Counted from the stretch's first letter, positions 1 to 6,486 are shown. The stretch: 8,266 bases of DNA from Alphaproteobacteria bacterium (GCA_030430995.1 JAUIKA010000044.1:1-8266); one strand, 5' to 3'. Notes: a model not told the origin generated them from the sequence alone. Numbers and translations: made by a program.

Positions 1-315
1 GCAAAAGAAATAGGGATAACTAGCATTGAAGAAAAAATAGAGGAAAAAATATTGCCTTACTTATCCTGGAATATAGAAATAGGGAATAGTTATACAGCCA
101 GCTTATGGATAAATATAGCATATGCAATAAGCAGTGGAGCAAAGAATATTCTTGCGTATTCATATGGGTCAGGATGTTCTGCGGAGATATTGCATATAGC
201 AAATAGACTTAAAGAAACCACATCTACAACATGGGCAAAAAATATTATACAAGATTTAAATAACAGGCAACCTCTCAGCTATGACCAATATATAAAATTA
301 CGCGAAATTAGTTAA
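1..315 (+). CDS. mvaS: 3-hydroxy-3-methylglutaryl-CoA synthase, C-terminal part (cut by window edge)
   Basis: The frame is open from base 1 to a TAA at 313-315 and gives the last 104 residues; the start and the catalytic Cys/His region lie outside the window. HMG-CoA synthase condenses acetyl-CoA with acetoacetyl-CoA in the cytoplasm, the first committed step of the mevalonate pathway. Two C-terminal family motifs are visible: GNSYTASLW (fragment residues 28-36), matching the substrate-pocket GN-YTASLY motif, and SYGSGCSAEI (54-63), matching the conserved SYGSG segment. A family-like tail with RQPLSY (89-94) follows. The HMG-CoA reductase start codon follows after only 3 nt, which fits a mevalonate operon and supports the call. 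The TTG at 52 is in frame but internal to the conserved fold, so it is not the true start. Confidence 0.9.
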   Translation, partial: AKEIGITSIEEKIEEKILPYLSWNIEIGNSYTASLWINIAYAISSGAKNILAYSYGSGCSAEILHIANRLKETTSTTWAKNIIQDLNNRQPLSYDQYIKLREIS

Positions 316-318
316 AGA

Positions 319-1533
319 ATGAAAAGCAAAATAATCCTTAGCAAAATGCAGTGGCAAGATAGGCTAAAATCTTTAGAGCTATCCGAAGATGAAGAGGCCC
401 AAATGCTCGGTGGCATAGCTTCTAATATAGAATATGCAGATATAGCAATAGAAAATGCTATTGGTTATTTCCCTATCCCTATAGGAATAGTAAAAAATGT
501 AAAAATAAATGACAAAACATATAATGTACCAATAGCAACAGAAGAAGCCTCTGTGATAGCAGCTTTAATAAAGATCAACCATTTTATCTCTAAAAAAGGT
601 TATGTTACAACAAAGAAACTCTCTTATTTAAAGCTAGGCACTTTATATACAAAAGATGATATTATAGATTATATAATACATAATAAAGATTCCATTATAT
701 CAGATCTGAATTCAACTGTTGCATCAGGGCTATTTAGCAGAGGCGGTGGAGTAAAAAATATTGAAATAACTAATCTGAATAATATATATAGAATCGATAT
801 AAAAATAGATACCATGGATAGCATGGGCGCTAATAAAATAAACCAAATATGTGAATATACCAAACTATATATAGAGCAAAATACAAATAGCGTAATAGAG
901 CTTGCTATACTTTCTAACCTAAATAAAGAAAATATAACTACTAGCACTATAATAATCAAAGATGTATCTGAAAAAATCGGCAAAAGAATAGAGCTTATAA
1001 GCCATATAGCAAATATAGACCTTAATAGAGCATCTACTCATAACAAAGGAATAATGAATGCCATAGATGGAATGCTAATAGCAACAGGTAATGACTTCAG
1101 AGCAAATGCAGCTGATATGCATAGCTACGCATCCTCCTCTGGGAAATATATGCCATTTAGTAATTGGAAATATAAAGACAATATATTAACAGGCTATATA
1201 GAAGCGCCCATTAGTGCAGCCACTGTAGGAGGAGCAACAGATAACCCTATAGCATCAATAGCACTAAAAATTCTTAATATAACAAATGCAGATGAGCTAT
1301 GCCAAATATGTGCAGCTGTTGGCTTAATGCAAAATCTAGCAGCAATTAAAGCCTTAGCAACAGATGGAATAGTACATGGACATATGAGGCTTCATTTAAA
1401 ACATAAACTATCTGGCATTAAAAATTCTAATCAAAAAAACAAAATATATAATATGCTAATAGAGCAATTATCATCACAGAAATACCTCTCTAGTGAAGAT
1501 ATAGAAAATGCTATACATCATTATGAGAATTAA
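319..1533 (+). CDS. mvaA: Hydroxymethylglutaryl-CoA reductase, class II (bacterial type)
   Basis: This 404-residue enzyme reduces (or, in degradative forms, re-oxidises) between HMG-CoA and mevalonate using a nicotinamide cofactor. Class II landmarks are in order: ENAIG (45-49), the Glu pair in TEEAS (74-78), DSMGAN (167-172), NKGIMNAIDG (242-251) with the catalytic Lys243, ATGNDFRA (255-262) with Asp259, ATVGGATDNP (301-310), and LATDGIVHGHMRLH (346-359) with His355. The Glu, Lys, Asp and His set of the active site therefore looks complete. Length is slightly below the usual ~425 residues of the class. The ATG at 319 comes 3 nt after the mvaS stop, and the N-terminus (DRLKSLELSEDEE) aligns in type with other class II enzymes. 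The 3' end overlaps the following kinase gene. Placed between HMG-CoA synthase and a GHMP kinase, the enzyme most likely works in the biosynthetic direction. Confidence 0.96.
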   Translation: MKSKIILSKMQWQDRLKSLELSEDEEAQMLGGIASNIEYADIAIENAIGYFPIPIGIVKNVKINDKTYNVPIATEEASVIAALIKINHFISKKGYVTTKKLSYLKLGTLYTKDDIIDYIIHNKDSIISDLNSTVASGLFSRGGGVKNIEITNLNNIYRIDIKIDTMDSMGANKINQICEYTKLYIEQNTNSVIELAILSNLNKENITTSTIIIKDVSEKIGKRIELISHIANIDLNRASTHNKGIMNAIDGMLIATGNDFRANAADMHSYASSSGKYMPFSNWKYKDNILTGYIEAPISAATVGGATDNPIASIALKILNITNADELCQICAAVGLMQNLAAIKALATDGIVHGHMRLHLKHKLSGIKNSNQKNKIYNMLIEQLSSQKYLSSEDIENAIHHYEN

Positions 1534-2335
1534 ATATCATGCAAAAGCAATTATCACTGGTGAATATAGCGTTCTTACGGGTGGTGATGCTGTAATATTC
1601 CCTATAAAAAAATATTATACCTGCCTAAACTATGAAGGCAGAAGAACCAACTCTTTAAACATAATAAGTGAATATAATACTAGCAAATTAGAAAGTTTCT
1701 TTGCTTATATAAGTAGCAAATTTGGAAAAATAAATGGAAAAATAATATTAGAAACAAGCTGCCCACCAAGCTCAGGGCTTGGCTCCTCTGCTAGCATATC
1801 TTGTTGTTTTGCAGCTCTATTATATGAGCTAAAAATGGTAAATAACATTGTAGAGACAGCGACTAAATTAGAAGACTTTTTCCATGGAAGAAGCAGCGGA
1901 GCAGATATAGCGGGCTGCATAAATAATACATCTATAATATATAACAAAAATCATATATGCCAATTAAATAGTAATTACTTGCCATTAATGCTCCTGACGC
2001 CATCCAATAAAAATTCACAAACTAAAGATTTAATAAAAAATTTTCAATATTGTAAACATACAGACAAAATGATGAAAGAAGCAACATCTTTCACAATAGC
2101 AGGATTCACCTCTGAGAATATAGAATTAATAGCAAAAGGGATTAACATGGCAGCAAAATGCTTCCGCATCTGGGGCCTAACAGAGAATATTGAAAATGAT
2201 ATAGAATATATAGCCCATAAAGGGGCTTTAGCGGTTAAACCTACTGGGTCAGGTTCTGGGGGGTATATTTTAAGCCTATGGAACACTCCGCCCCCCACAG
2301 AAATTATGAGTAAATCTATTTTAATAAAAAATTAG
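1523..2335 (+). CDS. GHMP-family kinase, probable mevalonate kinase
   Basis: This 270-residue cytoplasmic kinase has all three GHMP motifs: an N-terminal AKAIITGEYSVLTGG (7-21), the ATP-binding loop PPSSGLGSSAS (81-91), and the C-terminal KPTGSGSGGYIL (239-250). HGRSSGADIAG (121-131) resembles the mevalonate-kinase HG-PSG-D segment, with Asp128 as likely catalytic base. It follows HMG-CoA synthase and reductase, so mevalonate is the natural substrate. However, the N-terminal GEYSVL is also reminiscent of phosphomevalonate kinases, so the exact step is not settled. The protein is short for the family (often 300 or more residues), and the usual APGK reads HAK here. I prefer the ATG at 1523, which overlaps mvaA by 11 nt and puts the kinase motif directly at the N-terminus. 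An in-frame ATG at 1508 would add five residues (MLYII). Confidence 0.8.
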   Translation: MRIKYHAKAIITGEYSVLTGGDAVIFPIKKYYTCLNYEGRRTNSLNIISEYNTSKLESFFAYISSKFGKINGKIILETSCPPSSGLGSSASISCCFAALLYELKMVNNIVETATKLEDFFHGRSSGADIAGCINNTSIIYNKNHICQLNSNYLPLMLLTPSNKNSQTKDLIKNFQYCKHTDKMMKEATSFTIAGFTSENIELIAKGINMAAKCFRIWGLTENIENDIEYIAHKGALAVKPTGSGSGGYILSLWNTPPPTEIMSKSILIKN

Positions 2336-2348
2336 ATTTAATTTATAT

Positions 2349-2377
2349 TTGCTTTATGTTAGCATATCACATATTAA
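2349..2377 (+). promoter_or_regulatory. Possible promoter for trxA-murU
   Basis: A TTGCTT hexamer (2349-2354) and a TATTAA hexamer (2372-2377) are separated by exactly 17 nt in the 48-nt gap between the GHMP kinase and trxA. The -10 box is so close to the trxA ATG (2384) that transcription would start at or next to the start codon. The message would then be leaderless, or translation would start at the second ATG (2390). In AT-rich DNA such matches are common, so this is weak evidence. Confidence 0.3.
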
Positions 2378-2383
2378 AATAAG

Positions 2384-2704
2384 ATGCTTATGATAGAAAT
2401 TACTGATAAAGAATTTGAAAAAGAAGTTATAGAAAGCAAGCTACCTGTACTTGTAGACTTCTGGGCACCATGGTGTGGGCCATGCAAAATGCTCGGGCCT
2501 ATATTAGAAAGCGTAGAAGAAGAGGTAAAATCTAAAATAAAAATAGCAAAGTTAAATATAGACGAAAACCCAATTTCACCTACTACCTTCGGCATAAAAA
2601 GCATCCCTACTATATATATATTTAAGAATGGTAAAGTAGTAGCCTCCAAAATAGGCATAATGCAAAAACCACAAATGTTAGACTGGATATTAAATAATAT
2701 ATGA
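2384..2704 (+). CDS. trxA: Thioredoxin
   Basis: This 106-residue single-domain thioredoxin is a cytoplasmic protein-disulfide reductase that would be recharged by a thioredoxin reductase not present here. The active site WCGPC spans residues 30-34 (Cys31, Cys34) within FWAPWCGPCKM. Asp25 precedes it in VDFW. The cis-proline is at 75 in the GIKSIPTIYIF segment, and the C-terminal helix is complete. Length is normal for TrxA. There are two in-frame ATGs at 2384 and 2390; the fold is intact with either. The stop TGA overlaps the ATG of the MurU-like gene (ATGA, 2701-2704), which indicates translational coupling. There is no signal peptide. Confidence 0.96.
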   Translation: MLMIEITDKEFEKEVIESKLPVLVDFWAPWCGPCKMLGPILESVEEEVKSKIKIAKLNIDENPISPTTFGIKSIPTIYIFKNGKVVASKIGIMQKPQMLDWILNNI

Positions 2705-3414
2705 TAGACACAGCAATTATATATGCGGCTGGGTTTGGTAAGAGGCTTGGAGAAATTACTCAAAACATCCCCAAACCACTTGTAGAAATAAATAAGAAAC
2801 CACTTCTCTATTATGCATTGGAGCTTGCTATGGAATACCCTTTTAAGAGAATTATTGTTAATTCTCATTACATGGCAGAAAAAATACATATAGCGGTAGC
2901 AAAATTCAAAGGGCTATATGACCCTAATAATATTATTGAGATATTCCATGAAGAAAATATTCTTGAGACAGGCGGAACAATAAGAGCAATAGCAAAAAAC
3001 CTAGATAACAAAATTATAGCTACTATTAATAGTGATACTATCATTTCTTCTTCTTCTGGCTTATTATCTAATATGATAGGCAGATATGACCCAAAAACAA
3101 TGACTAGCCTTATGTTAGTGCAAGATCTCTCTAGAGCTATAGGGTTTCATGGAAAATCTGAGTTTGAACTAGATATCAACATGAAAATGATAAAATCTAT
3201 AAAGGGAGAATATATCTATGCAGGAACGCAAATATTAAATGCTGAAGATATTGTGCAAGATGAAAGGGAATATTTCTCTATGGGGGAGTATTTTAAAAAT
3301 ACTAACTACCTAAACCATTGCTACGGATATATAAACCCAGGCAGATGGATGCATATTACAAAAGCTGAAGATATAAAAACAATAGAATCCTTCCTTTCTA
3401 GGGGCTCTGCATAA
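2701..3414 (+). CDS. murU: Nucleotidyltransferase family protein, probable N-acetylmuramate-1-phosphate uridylyltransferase
   Basis: This 237-residue NTP-transferase has the sugar-nucleotide pyrophosphorylase signature AAGFGKRLGEITQNIPKPLV (residues 9-28), with the expected Gly-rich loop, Arg and Lys-Pro. LETGGTIRAI (88-97) and the metal-binding Asp in INSDTI (109-114) follow, then YAGTQIL (173-179) and a C-terminal GRWMHITKAEDI (214-225) like the W-DIGTP region of the family. Compact size without a left-handed beta-helix matches MurU, which turns MurNAc-1-phosphate into UDP-MurNAc in alphaproteobacterial cell-wall recycling. The partner kinase AmgK is not in the window. The 4-nt overlap with trxA shows co-expression. 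Family membership is secure; the exact sugar is inferred. GlmU-, GlmM- or mannose-1-phosphate-type activity cannot be excluded. Confidence 0.83.
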   Translation: MIDTAIIYAAGFGKRLGEITQNIPKPLVEINKKPLLYYALELAMEYPFKRIIVNSHYMAEKIHIAVAKFKGLYDPNNIIEIFHEENILETGGTIRAIAKNLDNKIIATINSDTIISSSSGLLSNMIGRYDPKTMTSLMLVQDLSRAIGFHGKSEFELDINMKMIKSIKGEYIYAGTQILNAEDIVQDEREYFSMGEYFKNTNYLNHCYGYINPGRWMHITKAEDIKTIESFLSRGSA

Positions 3415-3967
3415 TCATAATATATATCTGTTCTATTATAGATTAGAAGATTTAACTATATAATATGCAAATTTGGTATAAAGATATAGTATATCTCTTT
3501 AATCAAATGTTTTTAAAAAACATAATCTTGCTTAAGATATATGAATAGTGAGGTACAGCTATTAAATTTGGCTGGTGTCATATTAGCGATAACCATGTTA
3601 AAGAATAAAGCATATATTCAATCGATTTAGATCTAGTATGACATATGGGAAATCTATTTGTTCAAAACTAATATCATTATTTCCCTATAAAAGGTCTGAT
3701 ATAACATGGAAGCGCAATTTATATGTAACTATAAACATAACTCACTACATGGCATTCTTAGACCTCCTATTATCAATATCTTACGCCATTCTGCTATAAA
3801 AGCTTTATATCATAAATCTTTTAGCTTTCTTTTAAACTTGGCTGAGGTTAACCATTTTTCAATACACAATGTAGCGTTAATATTTTATATTGGTACTGCT
3901 ATATTCATATTGAATCGCTAAAGAAAATCCAGAACTATCAAGAATTATACTATGTTATTGCAAAATA

Positions 3968-4010
3968 AAAATATAGATGCACTATAACTAGCCTGAAATA
4001 CATTATATAG
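3968..4010 (+). repeat. 43-nt direct repeat, copy 1
   Basis: This stretch matches 4239-4281 in 40 of 43 positions in the same orientation. The shared core includes CACTATAACTAGCCTGAAAT, followed by ATTATATAG. The mismatches are single bases at 3976, 3979 and 4001. The two copies are 228 nt apart. On the minus strand both copies are open in the same relative frame (LYN, V or L, then FQASYS). The origin is unknown. Confidence 0.8.
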
Positions 4011-4020
4011 GTAACCCCAA

Positions 4021-4123
4021 CTGCATCTAAGGGGGCAAAATATAGGAATTGTTTTATAACAATACAGATTATTTTTGCATCCATTTTGCCAAAACTAAAC
4101 TTTCAAGCTATTCTTAGATGTAG
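4021..4123. other. Nested inverted repeats, possible structured RNA or element remnant
   Basis: Three helices nest inside one another. The outer helix pairs CTGCATCTAAG (4021-4031) with CTTAGATGTAG (4113-4123), 11 pairs with one G-U. The next pairs GGCAAAAT (4034-4041) with ATTTTGCC (4083-4090), 8 pairs. The innermost pairs ATTGTT (4048-4053) with AACAAT (4058-4063) around a 4-nt loop. The whole lies between the two 43-nt direct repeats. I do not recognise it as tmRNA, 6S, SRP or RNase P RNA. It may be a non-coding RNA, a terminal-inverted-repeat remnant, or chance in AT-rich DNA. Confidence 0.4.
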
Positions 4124-4238
4124 AGATCTTTTGAGTCAGTTGAAAATTAATAATTAGTATAATTAGCCTTTAAGTATTGTGAATAAATATTTTTATATAG
4201 TTTGCTTATCCGCAGTTGTGGTTGCGTTATACTGAATG

Positions 4239-4281
4239 AAAATATATATCCACTATAACTAGCCTGAAATAGATTATATAG
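4239..4281 (+). repeat. 43-nt direct repeat, copy 2
   Basis: This is the second copy of the repeat at 3968-4010, with three substitutions and no gaps. It sits 20 nt past the stop codon of the FliS-like gene, immediately beyond a hairpin plus T-run. It could therefore be part of the 3' untranslated region of that transcript. Only two copies are present in this window. Confidence 0.8.
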
Positions 4282-4282
4282 C

Positions 4283-4300
4283 AAAAATCTATTAAATAGA
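4283..4300 (-). terminator. Possible weak terminator after the fliD-fliS pair
   Basis: Just past the stop codon of the FliS-like gene, the minus strand reads a 5-bp hairpin, TCTAT and ATAGA around a TTA loop, followed at once by five T residues. The stem is short and AT-only, so it would be a poor intrinsic terminator. Its placement is right, however. Confidence 0.35.
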
Positions 4301-4301
4301 A

Positions 4302-4739
4302 TTATGCTTCTATGCTCTTTTTTATTGATTCTGGTTTTGAACCTTCTTCTGACTTAGTATCACCAACATCTTTATTAAGTAATACCTTATCCCACCCATC
4401 TCTTAAAGTAACATATATAGTAGAAACATTCTGGAGAATATCTATTATAGCTTCTGATGGACTGCTGAAGCTGATAGAAAGCAAAATGCGGTAGGTATCA
4501 TCAAGAAGTTTATAATAATGCTTTCTAACCTCTTGGTGGATGCTATCTACAACCATAACATCCTGTTTCATAACTCTGATACAAGGGAAAACTGCCTCAT
4601 ATACTATGTCCAAAGCAGAGGCATTATCTTCTATTTTTATTTTTTCTATAGCCTGAGAAACAAGACCTACTGCTTTTGAAAGCTGAAAGGAAACTTTAGA
4701 CGCGGGGTCCAAAGCTTCCTGAGTTACCTTATAATACAT
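4302..4739 (-). CDS. FliS-like flagellar export chaperone (divergent)
   Basis: This 145-residue protein has no signal peptide or membrane segment. Residues 1-120 look like a helical bundle, and a polar tail rich in Lys, Glu and Ser follows (121-145). FliS binds the flagellin C-terminus in the cytoplasm and delivers it for export. Support here is mainly positional: the gene begins 6 nt after the stop of a FliD-like gene, and fliD-fliS is the classical order. The N-terminal YYKVTQEALDPASKVSFQL and the end of the bundle (STIYVTLRDGWDKV, 106-119) have the spacing and the terminal Trp typical of FliS. Similarity is weak, so an unrelated small secretion chaperone remains possible. AAGG in the upstream fliD end lies about 11 nt before the ATG and may serve as ribosome binding site. 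Confidence 0.55.
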   Translation of the reverse strand: MYYKVTQEALDPASKVSFQLSKAVGLVSQAIEKIKIEDNASALDIVYEAVFPCIRVMKQDVMVVDSIHQEVRKHYYKLLDDTYRILLSISFSSPSEAIIDILQNVSTIYVTLRDGWDKVLLNKDVGDTKSEEGSKPESIKKSIEA

Positions 4740-4745
4740 AAATTT

Positions 4746-6326
4746 CTAACCTTGTATCATATTCATCATGTTTTCCATCATCATATTCATCTGCTGCATT
4801 TTCATCATCATAGATTGGAAAGCTAATTGCCTTTCTCTCTTTGTTTTTTGTAAATGGTCCCAAGCCTTTTTAGACTTTTCTCCTAATTCTGATATGGCTC
4901 CTTTCTTGCTTTCTATAATAGATTTTAACTCATTTTTATTATCAAGCTTTCTTTCTACCTGGCCTATTAGCCCTTGCAATTTTTTTAAGCTTTCTGGGTC
5001 CCTCATTAAAGTTTCTGCTAGCCTTGCCTTATCCAAATATAACTCACCATTAGAGCCATCCATAATACCAAAACTATCTAAACTAAACTCTCCCTCAAAA
5101 ATAAAACTAGGATCTAGTAAGGAATCTTTCATAGCATTCTCAACTGAATATATATCAAGACCTGCAAATTTATATGAGCCTCTTTCCTTCTCAACTAATG
5201 ATTTCATTTCTTTCATTTCTGCTAAAGCAGATTTTACAAAATCTTGATTAGCATTAATCTCATTTATCATAGGAGCAAGAACGTCATTAGCAAAACTAAA
5301 GATCACATCTTTTTTATCATCATTGCTTCCTTCTGAGATTTTTACATCTGCTTGCTCGCCTTTCTTAGCTTGAGAAATATCAACCTCCATACCCTCTGGC
5401 CAAAATTCTGCTCTGCCTCCAACATCTTTAGTGACAGATGCATATGTGAATGAATTTGATTCTGAAGATAGATTAATTTTATGATATTTCTCCTGACCAT
5501 CACGAAGCACATCAACTTCTATATCGTAAGTGATCTGAGCATTTTGTGCATCTAGCTTAGTAACACATTCCTGGCCTTCTACTTGTGCTGTAAATCCAAA
5601 ATCTCCTCTAGTTTCCCCTGTAGCCTCACTATATATTTTAATAACTGGATAATCATTATCATTATCTTTATCTTTATAATCAGATAGATAAACAGCTCTA
5701 ACATCTTTTACTCCATGCTCTATTAACTCTTTATTGATATCTAAAACCACTTGAGTTGCAGTTTTGCCTTCTTCTATTTTAAAACCAAAATCTTTATCAC
5801 CTTTCGTAAACTTTATATTTACCTCTTTAGATTGCCTGTCATCTCTCCAGAAATCATTATTAGTAGTATATGAAGCCCCGGTAGCATGCTGCTGCACAGT
5901 TAACTGAAAATCTAAATTTGGTGTTTTTGGCCCTGGGGTAACATTTATTCTGGTAAATCTTACATTAGGATCTGTATTTTCTACATTTGCATGTTTAAAA
6001 TTCAACCCTTCATTCAAGTTCCTGCTTGCTTTCTTCAAACATGCCTTTATTTCATCAGAACCTTTTTCCACTTCCTTCAAGTACTTTTGTTGCTCCATAG
6101 CAAATTTATATTTTAAACTAGCATTTGAAGCATCATTCATTTGCTTATCTACATTTAGCATATTTGGATTAATAGGCATATTATTACCCTTGCCGCTTGT
6201 GCTATTTGCAGTAGCGAGTAATATCTGTGACTCTTCCTGACATTCTTGTTTAAAACGCCTAAACTCCTTCCTATTAGCATTGTATGAATCTTGCACTCCT
6301 ACGGTCACTGTATTAACTTTTGCCAT
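4746..6326 (-). CDS. fliD: FliD-like flagellar hook-associated protein 2 (filament cap), divergent
   Basis: This is a 526-residue soluble protein without a signal peptide, as expected for a substrate of flagellar type III export. FliD forms the cap under which flagellin assembles. The central part carries FliD-like features: LDFQLTVQQHATGASYTTN (138-156), an EGKTATQVVLDINKELIE stretch (186-203) like the family's iaa-IN segment, and VIKIYSEATGETRGDFGF (228-245), like the rLvl-S-tG segment. Near the C-terminus, YKFAGL (385-390) and SFGIMDGSNGELYLDKARLA (418-437) match the conserved FGI-nG-L-lD-L motif. A coiled-coil-like end (444-505) closes with 11 Met in residues 506-523. The N-terminal ~110 residues do not show the usual GSGLD signature. 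A FliS-like gene follows after 6 nt. A strong promoter lies 29 nt upstream of the ATG. Confidence 0.75.
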   Translation of the reverse strand: MAKVNTVTVGVQDSYNANRKEFRRFKQECQEESQILLATANSTSGKGNNMPINPNMLNVDKQMNDASNASLKYKFAMEQQKYLKEVEKGSDEIKACLKKASRNLNEGLNFKHANVENTDPNVRFTRINVTPGPKTPNLDFQLTVQQHATGASYTTNNDFWRDDRQSKEVNIKFTKGDKDFGFKIEEGKTATQVVLDINKELIEHGVKDVRAVYLSDYKDKDNDNDYPVIKIYSEATGETRGDFGFTAQVEGQECVTKLDAQNAQITYDIEVDVLRDGQEKYHKINLSSESNSFTYASVTKDVGGRAEFWPEGMEVDISQAKKGEQADVKISEGSNDDKKDVIFSFANDVLAPMINEINANQDFVKSALAEMKEMKSLVEKERGSYKFAGLDIYSVENAMKDSLLDPSFIFEGEFSLDSFGIMDGSNGELYLDKARLAETLMRDPESLKKLQGLIGQVERKLDNKNELKSIIESKKGAISELGEKSKKAWDHLQKTKRERQLAFQSMMMKMQQMNMMMENMMNMIQG

Positions 6327-6354
6327 AACAATATCTATTTAATTCATCCCCTTA

Positions 6355-6383
6355 ATGATAGCATATTAGAAGAAGCCAGTCAA
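6355..6383 (-). promoter_or_regulatory. Sigma-70-type promoter for fliD-fliS
   Basis: On the minus strand TTGACT (6383-6378) and TATCAT (6360-6355) are separated by exactly 17 nt. The predicted start near 6348 gives a leader of about 22 nt before the fliD ATG. It lies between tRNA-Ile and fliD and is a housekeeping-type sequence, not a sigma-28 or sigma-54 flagellar promoter. The ATG has no good Shine-Dalgarno sequence close by; AAGGGG is about 20 nt away. Confidence 0.7.
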
Positions 6384-6409
6384 AAATAGTTAACAGAAAA
6401 AACAGGAAA

Positions 6410-6486
6410 TGGTGGGCTTGAGAAGACTTGAACTTCCGACCTCACGCTTATCAGGCGTGTGCTCTAACCAGCTGAGCTACAAACCC
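6410..6486 (-). tRNA. tRNA-Ile (anticodon GAT)
   Basis: The reverse complement folds as a standard cloverleaf of 77 nt, including an encoded CCA. The acceptor stem is GGGTTTG with CAAGCCC (one G-U pair). The anticodon stem is CACGC with GCGTG, enclosing the loop CTGATAA with anticodon GAT. The D-arm contains AGCTCAGCTGGTTAGAGC, and the T-arm is GGAAG-TTCAAGT-CTTCT. The CCA end is followed by a run of six T after five bases, a likely transcription stop. The gene stands alone, not in an rRNA spacer where this tRNA commonly lies. This is consistent with dispersed rRNA genes as in Rickettsiales. Confidence 0.97.

Larger units (their letters stand above)
3415..4301. other. Long intergenic region without a convincing gene; repeats and hairpins
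   Basis: No frame on either strand has a recognisable protein family. The longest plus frame (3706-3921, 71 codons, ATG with AAAGG 11 nt upstream, hydrophobic end) and a 29-codon frame at 3541-3630 resemble nothing I know, and neither has supporting context. The region holds two direct repeats (3968-4010 and 4239-4281), nested inverted repeats (4021-4123), and two short dyads: GATATA/TATATC around 3489, and a 17-nt near-palindrome at 3507-3523 made of ATGTTTTT and AAAAACAT arms. It lies between the 3' ends of murU and the flagellar pair, so both neighbours terminate into it. A decayed gene or a remnant mobile element is the simplest reading. Confidence 0.6.

Noticed and set aside
669..983. 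Minus-strand ORF of 104 codons inside mvaA, hydrophobic
   Set aside because: It is antisense to a gene with intact catalytic motifs; an out-of-frame shadow of an AT-rich coding region.
2329..2344. AT-only 6-bp hairpin across the stop codon of the GHMP kinase gene
   Set aside because: There are no G-C pairs and no T-run after it, so it does not qualify as a terminator.
2374..2889. Minus-strand ORF of 171 codons across trxA and murU
   Set aside because: Both plus-strand genes carry diagnostic motifs (WCGPC; AAGFGKRLG). The antisense frame has no family likeness.
3541..3630. 29-codon plus-strand ORF beginning MNSEVQLLNL with a hydrophobic middle
   Set aside because: It is too short, has no clear ribosome binding site and no context. 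Chance frames of this length are expected.
3740..3770. Minus-strand GGAGG followed by ATG at good spacing inside the intergenic island
   Set aside because: The frame stops after eight codons, so it is unlikely to be a gene start. At most it is a remnant.
3706..3921. 71-codon plus-strand ORF in the intergenic region, with a hydrophobic C-terminal end and AAAGG 11 nt upstream
   Set aside because: The composition is not protein-like, I recognise no family, and it stands alone in a region that looks decayed. It is not reported as a gene.
4768..5247. Plus-strand ORF of 159 codons within fliD, Ser/Phe/Ile-rich
   Set aside because: It is the antisense shadow of the FliD-like gene, with low-complexity composition and no independent support.
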